From: Candidatus Zixiibacteriota bacterium
GTDB lineage: Bacteria; Zixibacteria; MSB-5A5; GN15; PGXB01
Assembly: GCA_900498245.1 (NCBI GenBank)
Contig: LS998015.1
Span: 463,866 to 527,865, forward strand
Direction: 5' to 3'
DNA length: 64,000 nucleotides
Below are positions 1-9,192 of this stretch, in pieces; position 1 is the first letter of the stretch; the number at the start of each line of letters is the position of its first letter. The position numbers and the translations under genes are program-made. The notes below the pieces were generated by a model. The model searched no databases and was not told the DNA's origin. It was given only the letters and a program-made list of their open reading frames with translations.

Positions 1-234
1 ATGTGGGCGGCGATTGTTTTCCTGATGCTGAAAAAAATGAAGGCGGTGCGGAAAGGGACGGTTCTTCATGGTTTGATGGCCGGGATATTGATGGCCAGCC
101 TGGTTTTTTTCATGACTTCCGTTTATGAGGCCACTTTTGCCGATGAAGAGGTTCGGCAGTTTCTGATGGCCCTCTGGGGGGCTTTTATCGCTTGTGCCGG
201 AATGGTTAAGGGGCGGGAGGAGTTGGCCGATTAA
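1..234 (+). CDS. C-terminal part of a multi-spanning membrane protein (partial)
   Basis: The reading frame is open at the left edge of the window, so only the last 77 residues are visible; the ATG at base 1 is probably internal. The segment has a basic stretch (KKMKAVRKG), one clear hydrophobic helix (about residues 24-43), a short acidic loop and a second hydrophobic helix (about 53-67), ending at TAA. This pattern fits the last two helices of a polytopic inner-membrane protein. The layout resembles the end of O-antigen ligase-like polymerases, but nothing visible is diagnostic. It belongs to the host chromosome left of the integrated element. Confidence 0.55.
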   Translation: MWAAIVFLMLKKMKAVRKGTVLHGLMAGILMASLVFFMTSVYEATFADEEVRQFLMALWGAFIACAGMVKGREELAD

Positions 235-246
235 GGGAGAAAAGGC

Positions 247-274
247 TTGACTTTTCGGTATAACCCTTTATAAT
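247..274 (+). promoter_or_regulatory. Strong sigma-70-type promoter for the small membrane protein
   Basis: TTGACT (247-252) and a perfect TATAAT (269-274) are separated by 16 bases. Transcription would start near 281, only about 12 bases before the ATG at 293, and no clear ribosome binding site fits in between, so the message would have a very short leader. Confidence 0.7.
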
Positions 275-292
275 AGGCTGCTGTTTTTTGAT

Positions 293-535
293 ATGGCAAA
301 GAAAGTAAAAAAAGCGGAAAAGGATCGGTTTGAATGGCCGTTTGGCCCCAAGAACTATTATATCTTCGGGGCGGCCCTCTTGATTATAATTTTGGGGTAT
401 ATCACGCTGGCAAGCGGTTCGATTACCCTGGCGCCGATTCTTTTGATTTTGGGCTACTGTGTCCTGATTCCGATTTCGATTATAATCGACGGTCGGAAGA
501 AAGTGCCCCCTTCGGATAATGTCAAAGTCGAATAG
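293..535 (+). CDS. Small two-helix membrane protein, DUF3098-like
   Basis: An 80-residue protein with a lysine-rich N-terminus (residues 1-12), an aromatic segment around residues 13-23 (FEWPFGPKNYY), then two hydrophobic helices (about 24-42 and 46-64) and a charged tail. Small proteins of this shape, with a short positively charged start followed by an F-x-x-x-NY motif and two helices, are common in the FCB group and match the DUF3098 pattern as I know it. Function is unknown. It lies directly upstream of tRNA-Val and is part of the host chromosome. Confidence 0.6.
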   Translation: MAKKVKKAEKDRFEWPFGPKNYYIFGAALLIIILGYITLASGSITLAPILLILGYCVLIPISIIIDGRKKVPPSDNVKVE

Positions 536-550
536 ACTGGGACAAATTGC

Positions 551-624
551 GGGCAGTTAGCTCAGTTGGTTAGAGCACCTGCCTTACACGCAGGGGGTCA
601 CTGGTTCGAGTCCAGTACTGCCCA
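551..624 (+). tRNA. tRNA-Val (anticodon UAC)
   Basis: Complete cloverleaf: acceptor GGGCAGT (551-557) pairs with ACTGCCC (617-623), discriminator A at 624. The anticodon stem CCTGC/GCAGG encloses the loop CTTACAC with anticodon TAC at 585-587, reading GUA. The T arm holds the canonical TTCGAGT loop. The 3' CCA is not encoded. Confidence 0.97.
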
Positions 625-726
625 ATTTTGAAATGCCGGACCGGACGGCATTTTTGGAGCTTTCAGAGACGGCAAAATGCTTTTCGAAACCGGCTGGTTT
701 CGATGTTGTTTGAAATAGAAGTGATC

Positions 727-801
727 GGGGTTGTAGTTCAGTTTGGTTAGAACGTCTGCCTGTCACGCAGAAGGCCGCGAGTTCGAGTCTCGTCAACCCC
801 G
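727..801 (+). tRNA. tRNA-Asp (anticodon GUC), insertion site of the element
   Basis: Acceptor GGGGTTG (727-733) pairs with CAACCCC (794-800), discriminator G at 801. The anticodon stem TCTGC/GCAGA encloses CTGTCAC, anticodon GTC at 762-764. No CCA is encoded. The gene is intact, so the insertion has kept a full tRNA on this side. The serine recombinase gene on the opposite strand ends inside its 3' end (stop codon at 793-795). Confidence 0.97.
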
Positions 802-802
802 C
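787..802 (+). other. Candidate left attachment core at the tRNA-Asp 3' end
   Basis: GTCTCGTCAACCCCGC covers the T stem, the acceptor strand and one base beyond. The recombinase stop codon lies within it. An imperfect copy (AA replaced by GG, and the same outer bases) occurs at 53,286-53,301. Confidence 0.4.
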
Positions 803-2346
803 TTTTTATCACTCTCAGCAAACTCTGGATGTTTCAGCAGATATTCCAGAGGCTTTTTTTTGTCTCCAAGCGGAAAAACAGAAATCTTTAACGTGTCTTC
901 CCCCAAGACAACTTCTTGAACCATAAGCTGTAACAGGCGCGTTTGCTCTTCAGGAGTAAGTTCGTTATAGATGGTTCGGAAATCCTGTAACGTCTTTGTG
1001 AGTAATTCTGTGTCTATTTGATAGTCTTTTAGCTGCCCAATCTCGAATTCCAGACGCTGAATCTGGGTTTCAAGTTGTTCTTTTCGGGTTTCCAGTTCTG
1101 GGAGACGGTCAGACATAGCTTTCGGTAGGTCGCCGCGCTTCTCCACGTATCGGATCATGTTGTCGATTGAGTCTTGAACCGGCTTCAGTTCCTTTTTCAG
1201 GGCATTCAGCTCTCTGGTCTTGGTCTTGGCGTTGGTCACTGAAGCCTTGTTGGCCTTGCGGACCGCTTCTTTGATGACAGCCTCGTCCGTTCCAATCTCG
1301 CAAAGCTTGTTGACGACCGCATCCTCAATCGCACGAGCACCAATCTTCCTGACTTTGCACTCTTCCTTGGAATACTTTGACACTCGGGTACACCGGTAGT
1401 AAAGGTATCGTCCACTCTTGGCAGGACTCGGTGTCATCATCGAGCCACAATCGCCGCACTTGAGAATACCTCTTAGCCGGAAATTATATTTGTTCTGGGT
1501 GGGCCCTGTTCGCGTCTGTTTGTTCTTTTCCAGCATCTTCTGCACATGATTGAATCTATTGACTGGGATGAGCGCTTTGTGTTTGCCGTCAAAGCTCTGT
1601 CCGCCGAAAGTCGTCTTTCCAATATATAGTGGATTGGAAAGAATGTAAGTGATCGTCCACTTCGAAAACTTCGTTTTCTTCTTACTCTTGGTCCGATAAC
1701 CCATGCCATTGATTTCTTTGGCTACCGCTGCCGGCGATCCCAATTTTACGAAGAGATCGAAAATCCTTTTCACAACCGCAGCTTCTGTCTTGTGCGGAAT
1801 CAGCAGGCCCTTCCTATCCTTATGGCGTTCGTAACCAAACGGGGATCGTCCACCGTGCCAGAGACCCTCCTCGGCCTGGGATAGCATCTTCGCCCGGGTT
1901 CTTTCCCTAATAGTTTCAAGTTCAAACTCCGCAAAACTCATCAGGATGTTGATGAAAAAACGGCCGTGAGCGGTCGTAGAGTTCAGTTCCTGTGTGGCGC
2001 AGACGAACTGGCAATCATGCTCCTGCATGACTTCATAGAGCGTCCAGAAGTCTTTGATATTCCTGGTCAGCCGATCCATCTTGGTCGTAACGACCACATC
2101 AACCTTGTTCTGCTTGATATGTTCGAGAAGCTCGCTCAGTCCGGGCCGGTCCGTGCTGCCGCCGGAGCTGAGGTCCTTGATTGTCGTAACATACTTCCAG
2201 CCGTTCGGCTCCTGGCTGGCGATGTAAGCCTTACAGACCTTTTTCTGACTCTCAAGCGACGAGTATTCGGCGCGCCGGTGCTGATCCTCCGTGGACAGCC
2301 TCGCGTAAACGTAACAGCGTTTCTTCTCACTGTTGACTGGACTCAA
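793..2346 (-). CDS. Large serine recombinase (integrase of the element)
   Basis: Catalyses site-specific insertion and excision through a serine-DNA intermediate. The 517-residue protein has the resolvase catalytic domain at the N-terminus, with the nucleophile probably Ser18 in YARLSTEDQ, and the conserved TKMDRLTR segment. It continues into the Recombinase domain, a zinc ribbon (CGDCGSMM and a later C-x-C region near residue 300-335), and a coiled coil (about residues 370-450), as expected for phage-type large serine integrases. Translation appears to start at a TTG that overlaps the TGA of the upstream small gene (TTGA), so the two are coupled. The last codons (KRG and stop) are read from the tRNA-Asp sequence, so its very C-terminus is supplied by the insertion site. 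Confidence 0.93.
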   Translation of the reverse strand: MSPVNSEKKRCYVYARLSTEDQHRRAEYSSLESQKKVCKAYIASQEPNGWKYVTTIKDLSSGGSTDRPGLSELLEHIKQNKVDVVVTTKMDRLTRNIKDFWTLYEVMQEHDCQFVCATQELNSTTAHGRFFINILMSFAEFELETIRERTRAKMLSQAEEGLWHGGRSPFGYERHKDRKGLLIPHKTEAAVVKRIFDLFVKLGSPAAVAKEINGMGYRTKSKKKTKFSKWTITYILSNPLYIGKTTFGGQSFDGKHKALIPVNRFNHVQKMLEKNKQTRTGPTQNKYNFRLRGILKCGDCGSMMTPSPAKSGRYLYYRCTRVSKYSKEECKVRKIGARAIEDAVVNKLCEIGTDEAVIKEAVRKANKASVTNAKTKTRELNALKKELKPVQDSIDNMIRYVEKRGDLPKAMSDRLPELETRKEQLETQIQRLEFEIGQLKDYQIDTELLTKTLQDFRTIYNELTPEEQTRLLQLMVQEVVLGEDTLKISVFPLGDKKKPLEYLLKHPEFAESDKKRG

Positions 2347-2522
2347 GACTGCTTCCCTCGCCCCGGTTTGACGTTCTTGTCGATTAGCTGTTCCACCCAG
2401 TCCTGAATTGTCTGATTCTCTTTGGCCACCTGAATTCGCAGCTGCTGGTGAAGTTCCTCACTTAGTCGAATGTGAATCATCTTCGGTTTCGTATGTGTCG
2501 TCTTCTCTCTGGGCATTGGCAT
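2343..2522 (-). CDS. Small ribbon-helix-helix (CopG/Arc-like) protein
   Basis: A 59-residue reading frame directly upstream of the recombinase on the minus strand. It starts at ATG 2522 (a second ATG is at 2516), behind AAGGTGG, and ends in a TGA that overlaps the recombinase TTG start. The sequence KMIHIRLSEELHQQLRIQ followed by two helices has the beta-strand, helix, helix layout of ribbon-helix-helix DNA-binding proteins. Such proteins bind short palindromes as dimers of dimers; an AGCTATA-type palindrome lies 24 bases upstream. Inference: an autoregulator or directionality factor for the recombinase. Confidence 0.75.
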   Translation of the reverse strand: MPMPREKTTHTKPKMIHIRLSEELHQQLRIQVAKENQTIQDWVEQLIDKNVKPGRGKQS

Positions 2523-2545
2523 CTACCACCTTGAAATGAAAGTGT

Positions 2546-2561
2546 AGCTATAAATATAGCT
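2546..2561. promoter_or_regulatory. Palindrome in the divergent promoter region, candidate operator
   Basis: AGCTATAAATATAGCT is an almost perfect 16-base palindrome between the recombinase operon (leftward) and the ABC-3C operon (rightward). It overlaps the only AT-rich, promoter-like sequence of this gap, so a dimeric repressor such as the adjacent ribbon-helix-helix protein could control either operon. Confidence 0.45.
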
Positions 2562-2670
2562 TGCGGATTCAGCAGCGTCCAGTTAAATTATTGCAGTTTC
2601 TCGATCAGGAGAGCAGTTTTGGATTTGCTATGTTAATAACCTCATCAAAGTCCGAAGAGAGGATTTGCAT

Positions 2671-3876
2671 GTGAGCGGAAACCAGCGTGGTCAGTTTTCG
2701 GCTTCGGCACCTACGCTTGGGTACTTCTACCAGTGTCGCTATGCGCTACTGGAGGCGTTACGTAGACTGCCAAGCGGTGACCGTATTTGTGTTAGCATCG
2801 AAACTCTGGATGACGTTGTATTCGAAACGGATGGTACGCCGATTGATATCCTCCAAACTAAGCACCATATCAATTCAGCAGGAAATCTGGGAGACGCCTC
2901 AATAGATCTTTGGAAGACACTCCGAATTTGGGTTGAGGGGCAATCCGACGGCAGCATTCCATTGGGAGCTCGTTTCTTCCTAATCACAACCTCGCTTTGT
3001 AGTGAAGGTACCGCGGTAGCCTATTTGCGACCAACCGGTCGCAATGTGTCGGCCGCTCTGGAACGATTGAGAGCCACAGCCACTACGTCAACAAATCAGA
3101 CGAATGCTGCCGCCTATCAGGTCTTTAGAGAACTCGAGAACAACGATCAAGTAAGGTTGGTCGAATCAATTACTGTCCTGGACTCTTCTCCATCAATAGG
3201 TCAATTAGACGATGACTTACACCAGGCGATATTTCATGCAGTCGAACGACAACACCTTGGATCCTTCCTTCAACGATTGGAAGGCTGGTGGTTTCAGCGA
3301 GTTATCAAGCATCTCTTGGACGACGAGGCATTACCGATCTTGGGTGAGGAATTAGAGGCAGAGGAAAGTCACATAAGATCGCAGTTTCGTCAAGACAACC
3401 TTCCGATTGATGATGACATTATGCAAGAGAGTGTTGATGCAACCGGATATCTGGACAGAATATTTGTCGAGCAACTTAAGTTGATTGGAGTCAATCAAAA
3501 CCGAATCCTGAGCGCTATAACAAACTATTATAGAGCATTTACACATCGCTCGCGTTGGATTCGAGAAAATCTCATTTATGTTGGGGACCTTGAGAGATAT
3601 GAAAGAAAGTTGATTGAGGAATGGGACGTCATGTTCCAGCAGATGCGAGACGAGCTAGGCAATAGCGCTGCCGAAAATGCAAAGACCAGAGCTGCGCAAC
3701 AGCTATATAAGTGGATTGAGGCAGGTTCACATATTCAGATAAGACCAGCGGTGACTGAACCCGCGATCGCCCGCGGGACATATCAAATGTTGGCTGATGG
3801 TTTGAAGGTTGGATGGCATCTGGAGTTTCGCGACCGCCTTGAAGCTCTTCTATCAGGTGTGGAGGCAAGCCAATGA
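2671..3876 (+). CDS. ABC-3C system effector with Cap4-like (DUF4297-type) nuclease domain
   Basis: First gene of an ABC-three-component defence system. The N-terminal 110 residues look like a restriction-endonuclease-fold domain of the DUF4297/Cap4 kind: GYFYQCRYAL helix, then E44, D48 and a QTKHH motif (Q62-x-K64), which supplies the usual D/E...QxK metal site. The rest (about residues 130-400) is helical and fits the C-terminal region shared by ABC-3C effectors. I place the start at GTG 2671, 7 bases after GAGAGGA, instead of the TTG at 2665. It overlaps the next gene by ATGA. Inferred role: DNA cleavage, held in check or triggered by the ATPase and middle component. Confidence 0.72.
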   Translation: MSGNQRGQFSASAPTLGYFYQCRYALLEALRRLPSGDRICVSIETLDDVVFETDGTPIDILQTKHHINSAGNLGDASIDLWKTLRIWVEGQSDGSIPLGARFFLITTSLCSEGTAVAYLRPTGRNVSAALERLRATATTSTNQTNAAAYQVFRELENNDQVRLVESITVLDSSPSIGQLDDDLHQAIFHAVERQHLGSFLQRLEGWWFQRVIKHLLDDEALPILGEELEAEESHIRSQFRQDNLPIDDDIMQESVDATGYLDRIFVEQLKLIGVNQNRILSAITNYYRAFTHRSRWIRENLIYVGDLERYERKLIEEWDVMFQQMRDELGNSAAENAKTRAAQQLYKWIEAGSHIQIRPAVTEPAIARGTYQMLADGLKVGWHLEFRDRLEALLSGVEASQ

Positions 3877-4370
3877 ATCCTTGGCCCCAGCGAATTCGAG
3901 AAGAGGCTCATCTTCTCAATCCTGCGTTTACTTGTTTGACTCTTATCTCAGCCTGTGCTGGTTTCATGGAGAAGTCCAGTCGGCCGATTCCCTTTGCACT
4001 TACGTTTATGGTGCTTCCAATCGCATTGCACAAACAAACGCGTGACACCCTGCCCCATACTACCCGAACATCGGTACCTGCTTGGTTACAGTGTAATGCG
4101 GAGGCTAGGATAGGGTTTTACGACAGGCTTATGGCACTGCGACCGTACACGAGAGAGGCGTTGCATTACGGACTTGCCTCAAACTGGCTGGAAGCCGTTG
4201 ACTCAGGAAACATTGCGTGTGTTGCGCCGCATTCACTAATCGACAGAGCAATTCGCCAGTTAAGTGGCGATGCTAAGGATTGCATATCCCGAGCGCGCTT
4301 TCTTGGTAAGTGGTTCGCTGTAACTCCTTCAGCATCAACAATTATGGCGCTTTGGGGGGTTCGTCCATGA
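3873..4370 (+). CDS. ABC-3C system middle component
   Basis: A 165-residue protein between effector and ATPase, overlapping both neighbours by ATGA. The early [18 protein letters not shown] segment and the length fit the small middle components of ABC-three-component systems, whose N-terminal helix begins with an N-P-A motif and which are thought to bridge ATPase and effector. No enzymatic motif is visible. The identification rests on gene order, size and the NPA segment, so the exact middle-component subtype is uncertain. Confidence 0.68.
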   Translation: MNPWPQRIREEAHLLNPAFTCLTLISACAGFMEKSSRPIPFALTFMVLPIALHKQTRDTLPHTTRTSVPAWLQCNAEARIGFYDRLMALRPYTREALHYGLASNWLEAVDSGNIACVAPHSLIDRAIRQLSGDAKDCISRARFLGKWFAVTPSASTIMALWGVRP

Positions 4371-6352
4371 GTTTCCAAATCAAGAACATTGTCCTCTACA
4401 GTCATAGTGGTGCTATTCGCACTATTCAGCTCATTCCTGGAAAGCTAAACATCATTACGGGTTCGTCCAAAACTGGTAAGACGGCTCTGATAGCGATTCT
4501 GGAATACTGCTTTGGTTCATCAGAGTGTCGCATTCCTGAGGGTATTATACGCAGATCTGTCGCATGGGTCGCTGTCAAGCTGGCGGTTTCCGAGGGTGAA
4601 GCGTTCATTGCTAGGAGAGTGCCTGCCCCGGGACGCAACTCTTCGTCGGATGTCTATTACACAGTCGGGACTCAGGTGGCAATACCGCCGGCGGACCAAT
4701 TGATACAGACCACTAATGCTGATGCACTTCAAGGATTACTCACTGCTCACGCTGGCATCGGGGACAACCGCCATGATCCTCCGCCTGGGCAAACGAGACC
4801 TCCTTTACAAGCGAATATCAGCCATGCACTCATATATTGCTTGCAACACCAGACAGAGATTGACAGTAATCAGCAGCTTTTTCATAGGCAGAGTGAGCCG
4901 TTTCTACCTCAAGCTATTAAAGACACCATTCCATACTTTCTTGGAGCCGTTGACGATGATTATGTCGCACGCTTGGCGGAGTTGAGGCGATTGCGTCGGG
5001 AAATGCGAGCAATCGAGCGGCGGCTTGAGGAATACAACGCAGTAAAGGGCGAAGGTTTTTCTGTTGCGCAGGGACTCTTCTCCGAGGCGAAAGACCTTGG
5101 ATTGCACTCTGATCAAGAGGATCCGCAAACGTGGGATGATCTTCTTGAGGCACTCCGCCTGCTGTCCATTGCCCCGTCCCCACCCGAAGAACAGCAGATT
5201 AGTGACGAGGGAACTGAGTTCCGAAGGTTACAGGGTGAAAGAGAGGCAATAGTCCGAGAGTTACGAGTGGTTCAAGATCAACTTGAAGCCGCAAAGATGC
5301 TGAGTTCGGATCGTATTGGGTTTTCTCATGAGGCTAGTGCTCAAGTGCTTCGCTTGAAGAGTATTGAGCTGTTTGAAGCGAGTAGTGAAGAGGAAGGACC
5401 ATCAATCTGCCCACTGTGTCAGACCGAGCTACAGAGCAATGTTGCGCCACCTACCGTTAATGAAATCCGGACATCTCTCGCTAGGCTAGAAGAAGAGGTG
5501 CGGCAGGTTGAGGACCACGCACCTCAAATGCAAGCAGTGATCACAAAGCTTGAGGAAAGAGAGGGAAATCTCAAGTCTCGACTTCAAAACAACCGGGAAA
5601 CGCTTGATGCAATTCAAAGAGAAAACACGAGACTTCAAGAATTTCGCGATCGAAATGCCAGAAGAGCGCATATCATCGGAAGAATCAGCCTTTACCTTGA
5701 GAGTGTCCCTCCAGTAGAAGACCATAGTAACCTTCGAAGCCAGCTTTCAGCACTACGAGAACAAATTGACTCGCTCGAGCAGGAGCTGAGTGATGAAAAG
5801 ATAGAGGAACGAGTTCAATCAGCGTTGTCGATTATGTCCCGCCACATGAGTCAGTGGGCAGAAGAACTCCAACTTGAGCACGCAGAATTCCCACTCCGTC
5901 TAGATATTAGCAAATTGACTGTTATTGCCGATGGTCAAGATGGACCAATCCCGATGAATCGAATGGGTAGCGGCGAAAACTGGGTGGGATATCACTTAAT
6001 TGCACACTTTGCTCTGCACCGACGGTTCGTGTCGAAGAGCCGGCCTGTACCGCGTTTTATCTTTATAGATCAGCCATCTCAAGTGTACTTTCCTGAAGAC
6101 GAAGACTGGCAGCGCCGGGAAAATGGGACAGTTGGTATCAGTGAAGATAGACAAAAAGTCGAGCGGATGTTCAAGCTTTCTTATGATTTCGTCAACGAGT
6201 TTGATGGTCAGTTCCAAATTATCGTTACGGATCACGCAAACATAAACCAGCAATGGTTCCAAGACTGTGTAGTTGAGAGATGGCGCGAGGGGAGAAAGCT
6301 CGTTCCTCCAGAATGGGATGTGACTCCAGACGAGAATCACTCCGAAGGGTGA
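4367..6352 (+). CDS. ABC-3C system ATPase, DUF3732-type, Rad50/SMC-like
   Basis: A 661-residue ABC ATPase of the SMC/Rad50 type. Walker A is [10 protein letters not shown] (about residues 31-40). A long heptad-rich coiled coil (about 220-500) is interrupted by CPLCQ (C348 and C351), a zinc-hook-like hinge. The signature-like MGSGENWVG follows near 532, Walker [13 protein letters not shown] near 563, and the H-loop VTDHAN near 620. The IDQPSQ form of Walker B is typical of DUF3732 proteins. I place the start at ATG 4367, overlapping the previous stop (ATGA), instead of an earlier in-frame ATG inside that gene. Inferred role: sensing DNA structure and switching on the nuclease effector. Confidence 0.85.
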   Translation: MSFQIKNIVLYSHSGAIRTIQLIPGKLNIITGSSKTGKTALIAILEYCFGSSECRIPEGIIRRSVAWVAVKLAVSEGEAFIARRVPAPGRNSSSDVYYTVGTQVAIPPADQLIQTTNADALQGLLTAHAGIGDNRHDPPPGQTRPPLQANISHALIYCLQHQTEIDSNQQLFHRQSEPFLPQAIKDTIPYFLGAVDDDYVARLAELRRLRREMRAIERRLEEYNAVKGEGFSVAQGLFSEAKDLGLHSDQEDPQTWDDLLEALRLLSIAPSPPEEQQISDEGTEFRRLQGEREAIVRELRVVQDQLEAAKMLSSDRIGFSHEASAQVLRLKSIELFEASSEEEGPSICPLCQTELQSNVAPPTVNEIRTSLARLEEEVRQVEDHAPQMQAVITKLEEREGNLKSRLQNNRETLDAIQRENTRLQEFRDRNARRAHIIGRISLYLESVPPVEDHSNLRSQLSALREQIDSLEQELSDEKIEERVQSALSIMSRHMSQWAEELQLEHAEFPLRLDISKLTVIADGQDGPIPMNRMGSGENWVGYHLIAHFALHRRFVSKSRPVPRFIFIDQPSQVYFPEDEDWQRRENGTVGISEDRQKVERMFKLSYDFVNEFDGQFQIIVTDHANINQQWFQDCVVERWREGRKLVPPEWDVTPDENHSEG

Positions 6353-6568
6353 CGAAATCTGTGGCCGATAATCCAACGATACTTAACCACCGAACATACT
6401 TGTTATGGCGAGGAGAATGTCGTGTGTTTAGGTAGTATGTTGCCTGGTCCTTCCTGAAGGCTACCTTGGAGCTATCGTGATTGTTGTTTCTATCTGAAAT
6501 TATCTGCTAATCTTAGCCCCAGTTCTACTAAGATCATCATAGAGCGCTTGGTTCAAGTAGAACCAGAC

Positions 6569-7879
6569 TTAAGTTGTTTGTTGTGTCACCATAATGACTC
6601 TAATAGGATCAGCCATCCACAAGTCGATTTGTTTTTCAATTGCGATCTTGTCTTCCCCGTATCGTATACGAGAAAGCTGAACAATGGCATCACGGTGACT
6701 TTCTCTGATAGCCGTCTCCGGCAACGTCTGGGCGCTGAAGGCGTCAGTCGTTCTTCCGTTGATTGAGAGCTTGACGTAGATATCATATGCGGCCAGCGAT
6801 TGCAGGTCTGAGGCCCTGAATGTGGGCCAATATTCGCGTTCCAGGTATTCTCCGTCCTCAGCGCCTATTCTAAAAGCCATTATCGTTCCCACGTTGCCGA
6901 ATATGGCTGATTTGAGCTGTAAAGGTAGCTGGGCGAGGTATTGGTGCGCCAAGACTAAATGAAGGCCAAATTTGCGCATTTCAGAGAGAGTGTGGGAGAA
7001 GTTGTCTGATGCGAAACTCTGAAATTCGTCAATATACACAGTATATGGCTTTCTCTGGCTTTGCGGCGTATCTGACCGAGACATGGCCGTCAAGAATAGC
7101 TTGGAGACGATCAGCGACCCCAGAAGGCCGGTGTTGTCCTCTCCAAGCCGTCCTTTGGCCAGGTTCACGATCAGAATCTTGCCAGAATCCATTACCGAGC
7201 GGAAATCAACCTTGTTTTGGACCTGTCCGAGGATATTTCGCATCACGGGCACTGATAGGAACTGACCAACCTTGTTCTGGATTGGGGATATTGTTTCAGT
7301 CCGAAAAACCTTTGGATACAACTCGTATTCCACTTGCCAGAAGGTACGGACAACCGGATCTTGCACACGGCTTAGCACAGCCGCCCTGAATTCGGGATCT
7401 ATAAGCAGTCTCGGAATCGATAGCAGCGTGTGTCCAGCGCACTCAAGGAGTGCGAGAAGCGTGTTTCTGAGGATGTATTCCAGTCGTGGCCCCCAGGAAT
7501 CAGACCAAATCTTCTTGAAAATGTCAACCAGATGAGAGGCGATCAAATGGCGTCCGGCAGACTTGTCGCCATCCAGCAGGTTTATCCCTACTGGATATTC
7601 AGTGTCAGCCGGGTTGATGTAGATGACATCGGTCATTCGTCTCTGGGGGATATGATCTAACAGCTGCTCCGCCAAGTCGCCGTGCGGGTCTATCAGGGCT
7701 ACGCCCTTACCACGCTGGATGTCCTGAACCAGCATGTTTAGCAAGAGCGTAGATTTGCCCATTCCAGTCTGTCCGACGACGTAAACATGCCGTTGTCGGT
7801 CATGATCCTTGATCCCAAACCGCTCCCGCTGATTGCGGTAGTTTGTCTCGCCCAAAATCGTAATATCCTGATTCTCCAT
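6569..7879 (-). CDS. VirD4/TraG-like conjugation ATPase (first copy)
   Basis: A 436-residue ATPase with Walker A GQTGMGKST (residues 36-44), the DPHGDLAEQLL segment that follows it in VirD4/TraC/HerA-like motors, and Walker B YIDEFQSF near residue 290, followed by the HQYLAQLP region of TraM-recognition-like domains. Proteins like this drive DNA or protein through a secretion channel, or act as HerA-like translocases. It lacks an obvious membrane anchor, so it would be a soluble hexamer. It is transcribed away from the Mrr gene, with 136 bases between the two starts. It is related to the ATPase at 30,539. Confidence 0.8.
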   Translation of the reverse strand: MENQDITILGETNYRNQRERFGIKDHDRQRHVYVVGQTGMGKSTLLLNMLVQDIQRGKGVALIDPHGDLAEQLLDHIPQRRMTDVIYINPADTEYPVGINLLDGDKSAGRHLIASHLVDIFKKIWSDSWGPRLEYILRNTLLALLECAGHTLLSIPRLLIDPEFRAAVLSRVQDPVVRTFWQVEYELYPKVFRTETISPIQNKVGQFLSVPVMRNILGQVQNKVDFRSVMDSGKILIVNLAKGRLGEDNTGLLGSLIVSKLFLTAMSRSDTPQSQRKPYTVYIDEFQSFASDNFSHTLSEMRKFGLHLVLAHQYLAQLPLQLKSAIFGNVGTIMAFRIGAEDGEYLEREYWPTFRASDLQSLAAYDIYVKLSINGRTTDAFSAQTLPETAIRESHRDAIVQLSRIRYGEDKIAIEKQIDLWMADPIRVIMVTQQTT

Positions 7880-8015
7880 ATCGAGCTACCTTACCACAGC
7901 TCAATAAGGATTGTAAGGGCTACTAATTGCCGATTGTGGCAAACACCCCTATTAGTTATATTTATATCAACATCGACGTAAATTGGACCGCTAACGAATT
8001 CGTTGGGAGATAGTA

Positions 8016-9011
8016 ATGGGAAAGATAAGCCGGGCCTGGGTTGTGAGACCATATCCGCATGGAAAGTATCGGATGCAGGAGTTTCTTGAAAAGGGGATGG
8101 TCGCTATAGGTTGGCCGTCAACCGGTGATCTCGCATCAAAAACCAGAGACGAGATAGGTAATATTCTCAAGACCACGTATTACACTGGGGCCAGTAGTGG
8201 AACCTTGGGGCAAGTGACTGGCATTGTCAATCGCTTCGTCAATCAGATCCAGGAAGGTGACACAATCATTGTGCCGGATGGTAACTTCATCTATCTGGGC
8301 ACAACAACGTGTACTTATGAGTTCAGGCCAGAGCTTCAAGCTGACGATCAGGGTTACCCTCACTGGGTTAGAGTCGACTGGCTATTCGACAAAAGGCCGG
8401 TCGTACGGGCTGAACTGCCGGCGATACTATTCGATTCGCTCAAAGGACGACAAACAGTCTATGGTATCCCATCGGAAGCTATTGAACCTGTGATCAAGAG
8501 CCCGGATAGCTACATTGCATTCGACGCCTCAGTAGAATTCGAGTACAAGCGCACGTACATTGAACGGTTATCTAAGGGAACAGTCCCAGGCATCAACAGC
8601 CCCGCTTTCGAAAAAGCAGTGATGAGGGTGTTGAGGCTTTACTTCCCATCTTTGCGTCAATTGGCAACTACCAATGCTCCAGTAGGTGCCGATACTGATC
8701 TGATCGCTGAGCTCCCCGGTTCGGTTGTAGTTAGAATTCAGGTTAAGTGCTTCCAAGATAAGAGCGGACTTCTGAAACCGTGGGTAGTAACACAACTCCG
8801 CGACTCAATGGAGTCGGGTGAAAATGGCATCATTGTCACAACAAATCGGATTGGCCAGGATGCTCGAGAAGAGGCGGAACGAGATTCCGAGAGGCCAATT
8901 GACTTCATTGATGTTGCAGAATTTGCCCAGCTAGTTTTTGACAATCAAGTGAGTCTTACGGATCAAGACCTCTGGGCATTGGGGCTAAAGCGATCGATTA
9001 TCGGCCGCTAA
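8016..9011 (+). CDS. Mrr-type endonuclease with N-terminal PUA/EVE-like domain
   Basis: The C-terminal half (about residues 185-290) has the Mrr catalytic layout: FEKAVMRVLR helix, G-A-D-T-D near residue 225 and I-QVK near 242, the D...QxK metal-binding site. The N-terminal 130 residues (WVVRPYPHGKYRMQEFL, then GWP and a GDTIIVPD strand) look like a PUA/EVE-type module, which in related enzymes binds modified bases. Together this suggests a type IV restriction enzyme that cuts modified DNA, though substrate choice is inference. It stands alone with its own SD (GGGAGATAGTA). It adds a third defence activity beside ABC-3C and DISARM. Confidence 0.78.
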   Translation: MGKISRAWVVRPYPHGKYRMQEFLEKGMVAIGWPSTGDLASKTRDEIGNILKTTYYTGASSGTLGQVTGIVNRFVNQIQEGDTIIVPDGNFIYLGTTTCTYEFRPELQADDQGYPHWVRVDWLFDKRPVVRAELPAILFDSLKGRQTVYGIPSEAIEPVIKSPDSYIAFDASVEFEYKRTYIERLSKGTVPGINSPAFEKAVMRVLRLYFPSLRQLATTNAPVGADTDLIAELPGSVVVRIQVKCFQDKSGLLKPWVVTQLRDSMESGENGIIVTTNRIGQDAREEAERDSERPIDFIDVAEFAQLVFDNQVSLTDQDLWALGLKRSIIGR

Positions 9012-9192
9012 GTGCCGAGTTTTCGCATAGATCCGACTCTCCAACGATATCCTCGTATACTTCCAGACGCCTAATCTTCCCCGCCATGTTGCCAGCCCCG
9101 GCAATTGACGGTCTAAACAGACCTGTTAAGGTCCAGACTGATCACACAAAAACAGTCCTTTTCACAATCACCCCAAACCTAAGGAGGACAGT

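Noticed and set aside
1966-2406. A 146-residue protein on the plus strand
   Set aside because: It is the antisense shadow of the recombinase and the ribbon-helix-helix gene, with no SD.
6522-6563. Terminator between ABC-3C and the ATPase gene
   Set aside because: GTTCTACT/AGTAGAAC arms are 26 bases apart with no T tract, so the hairpin is weak.
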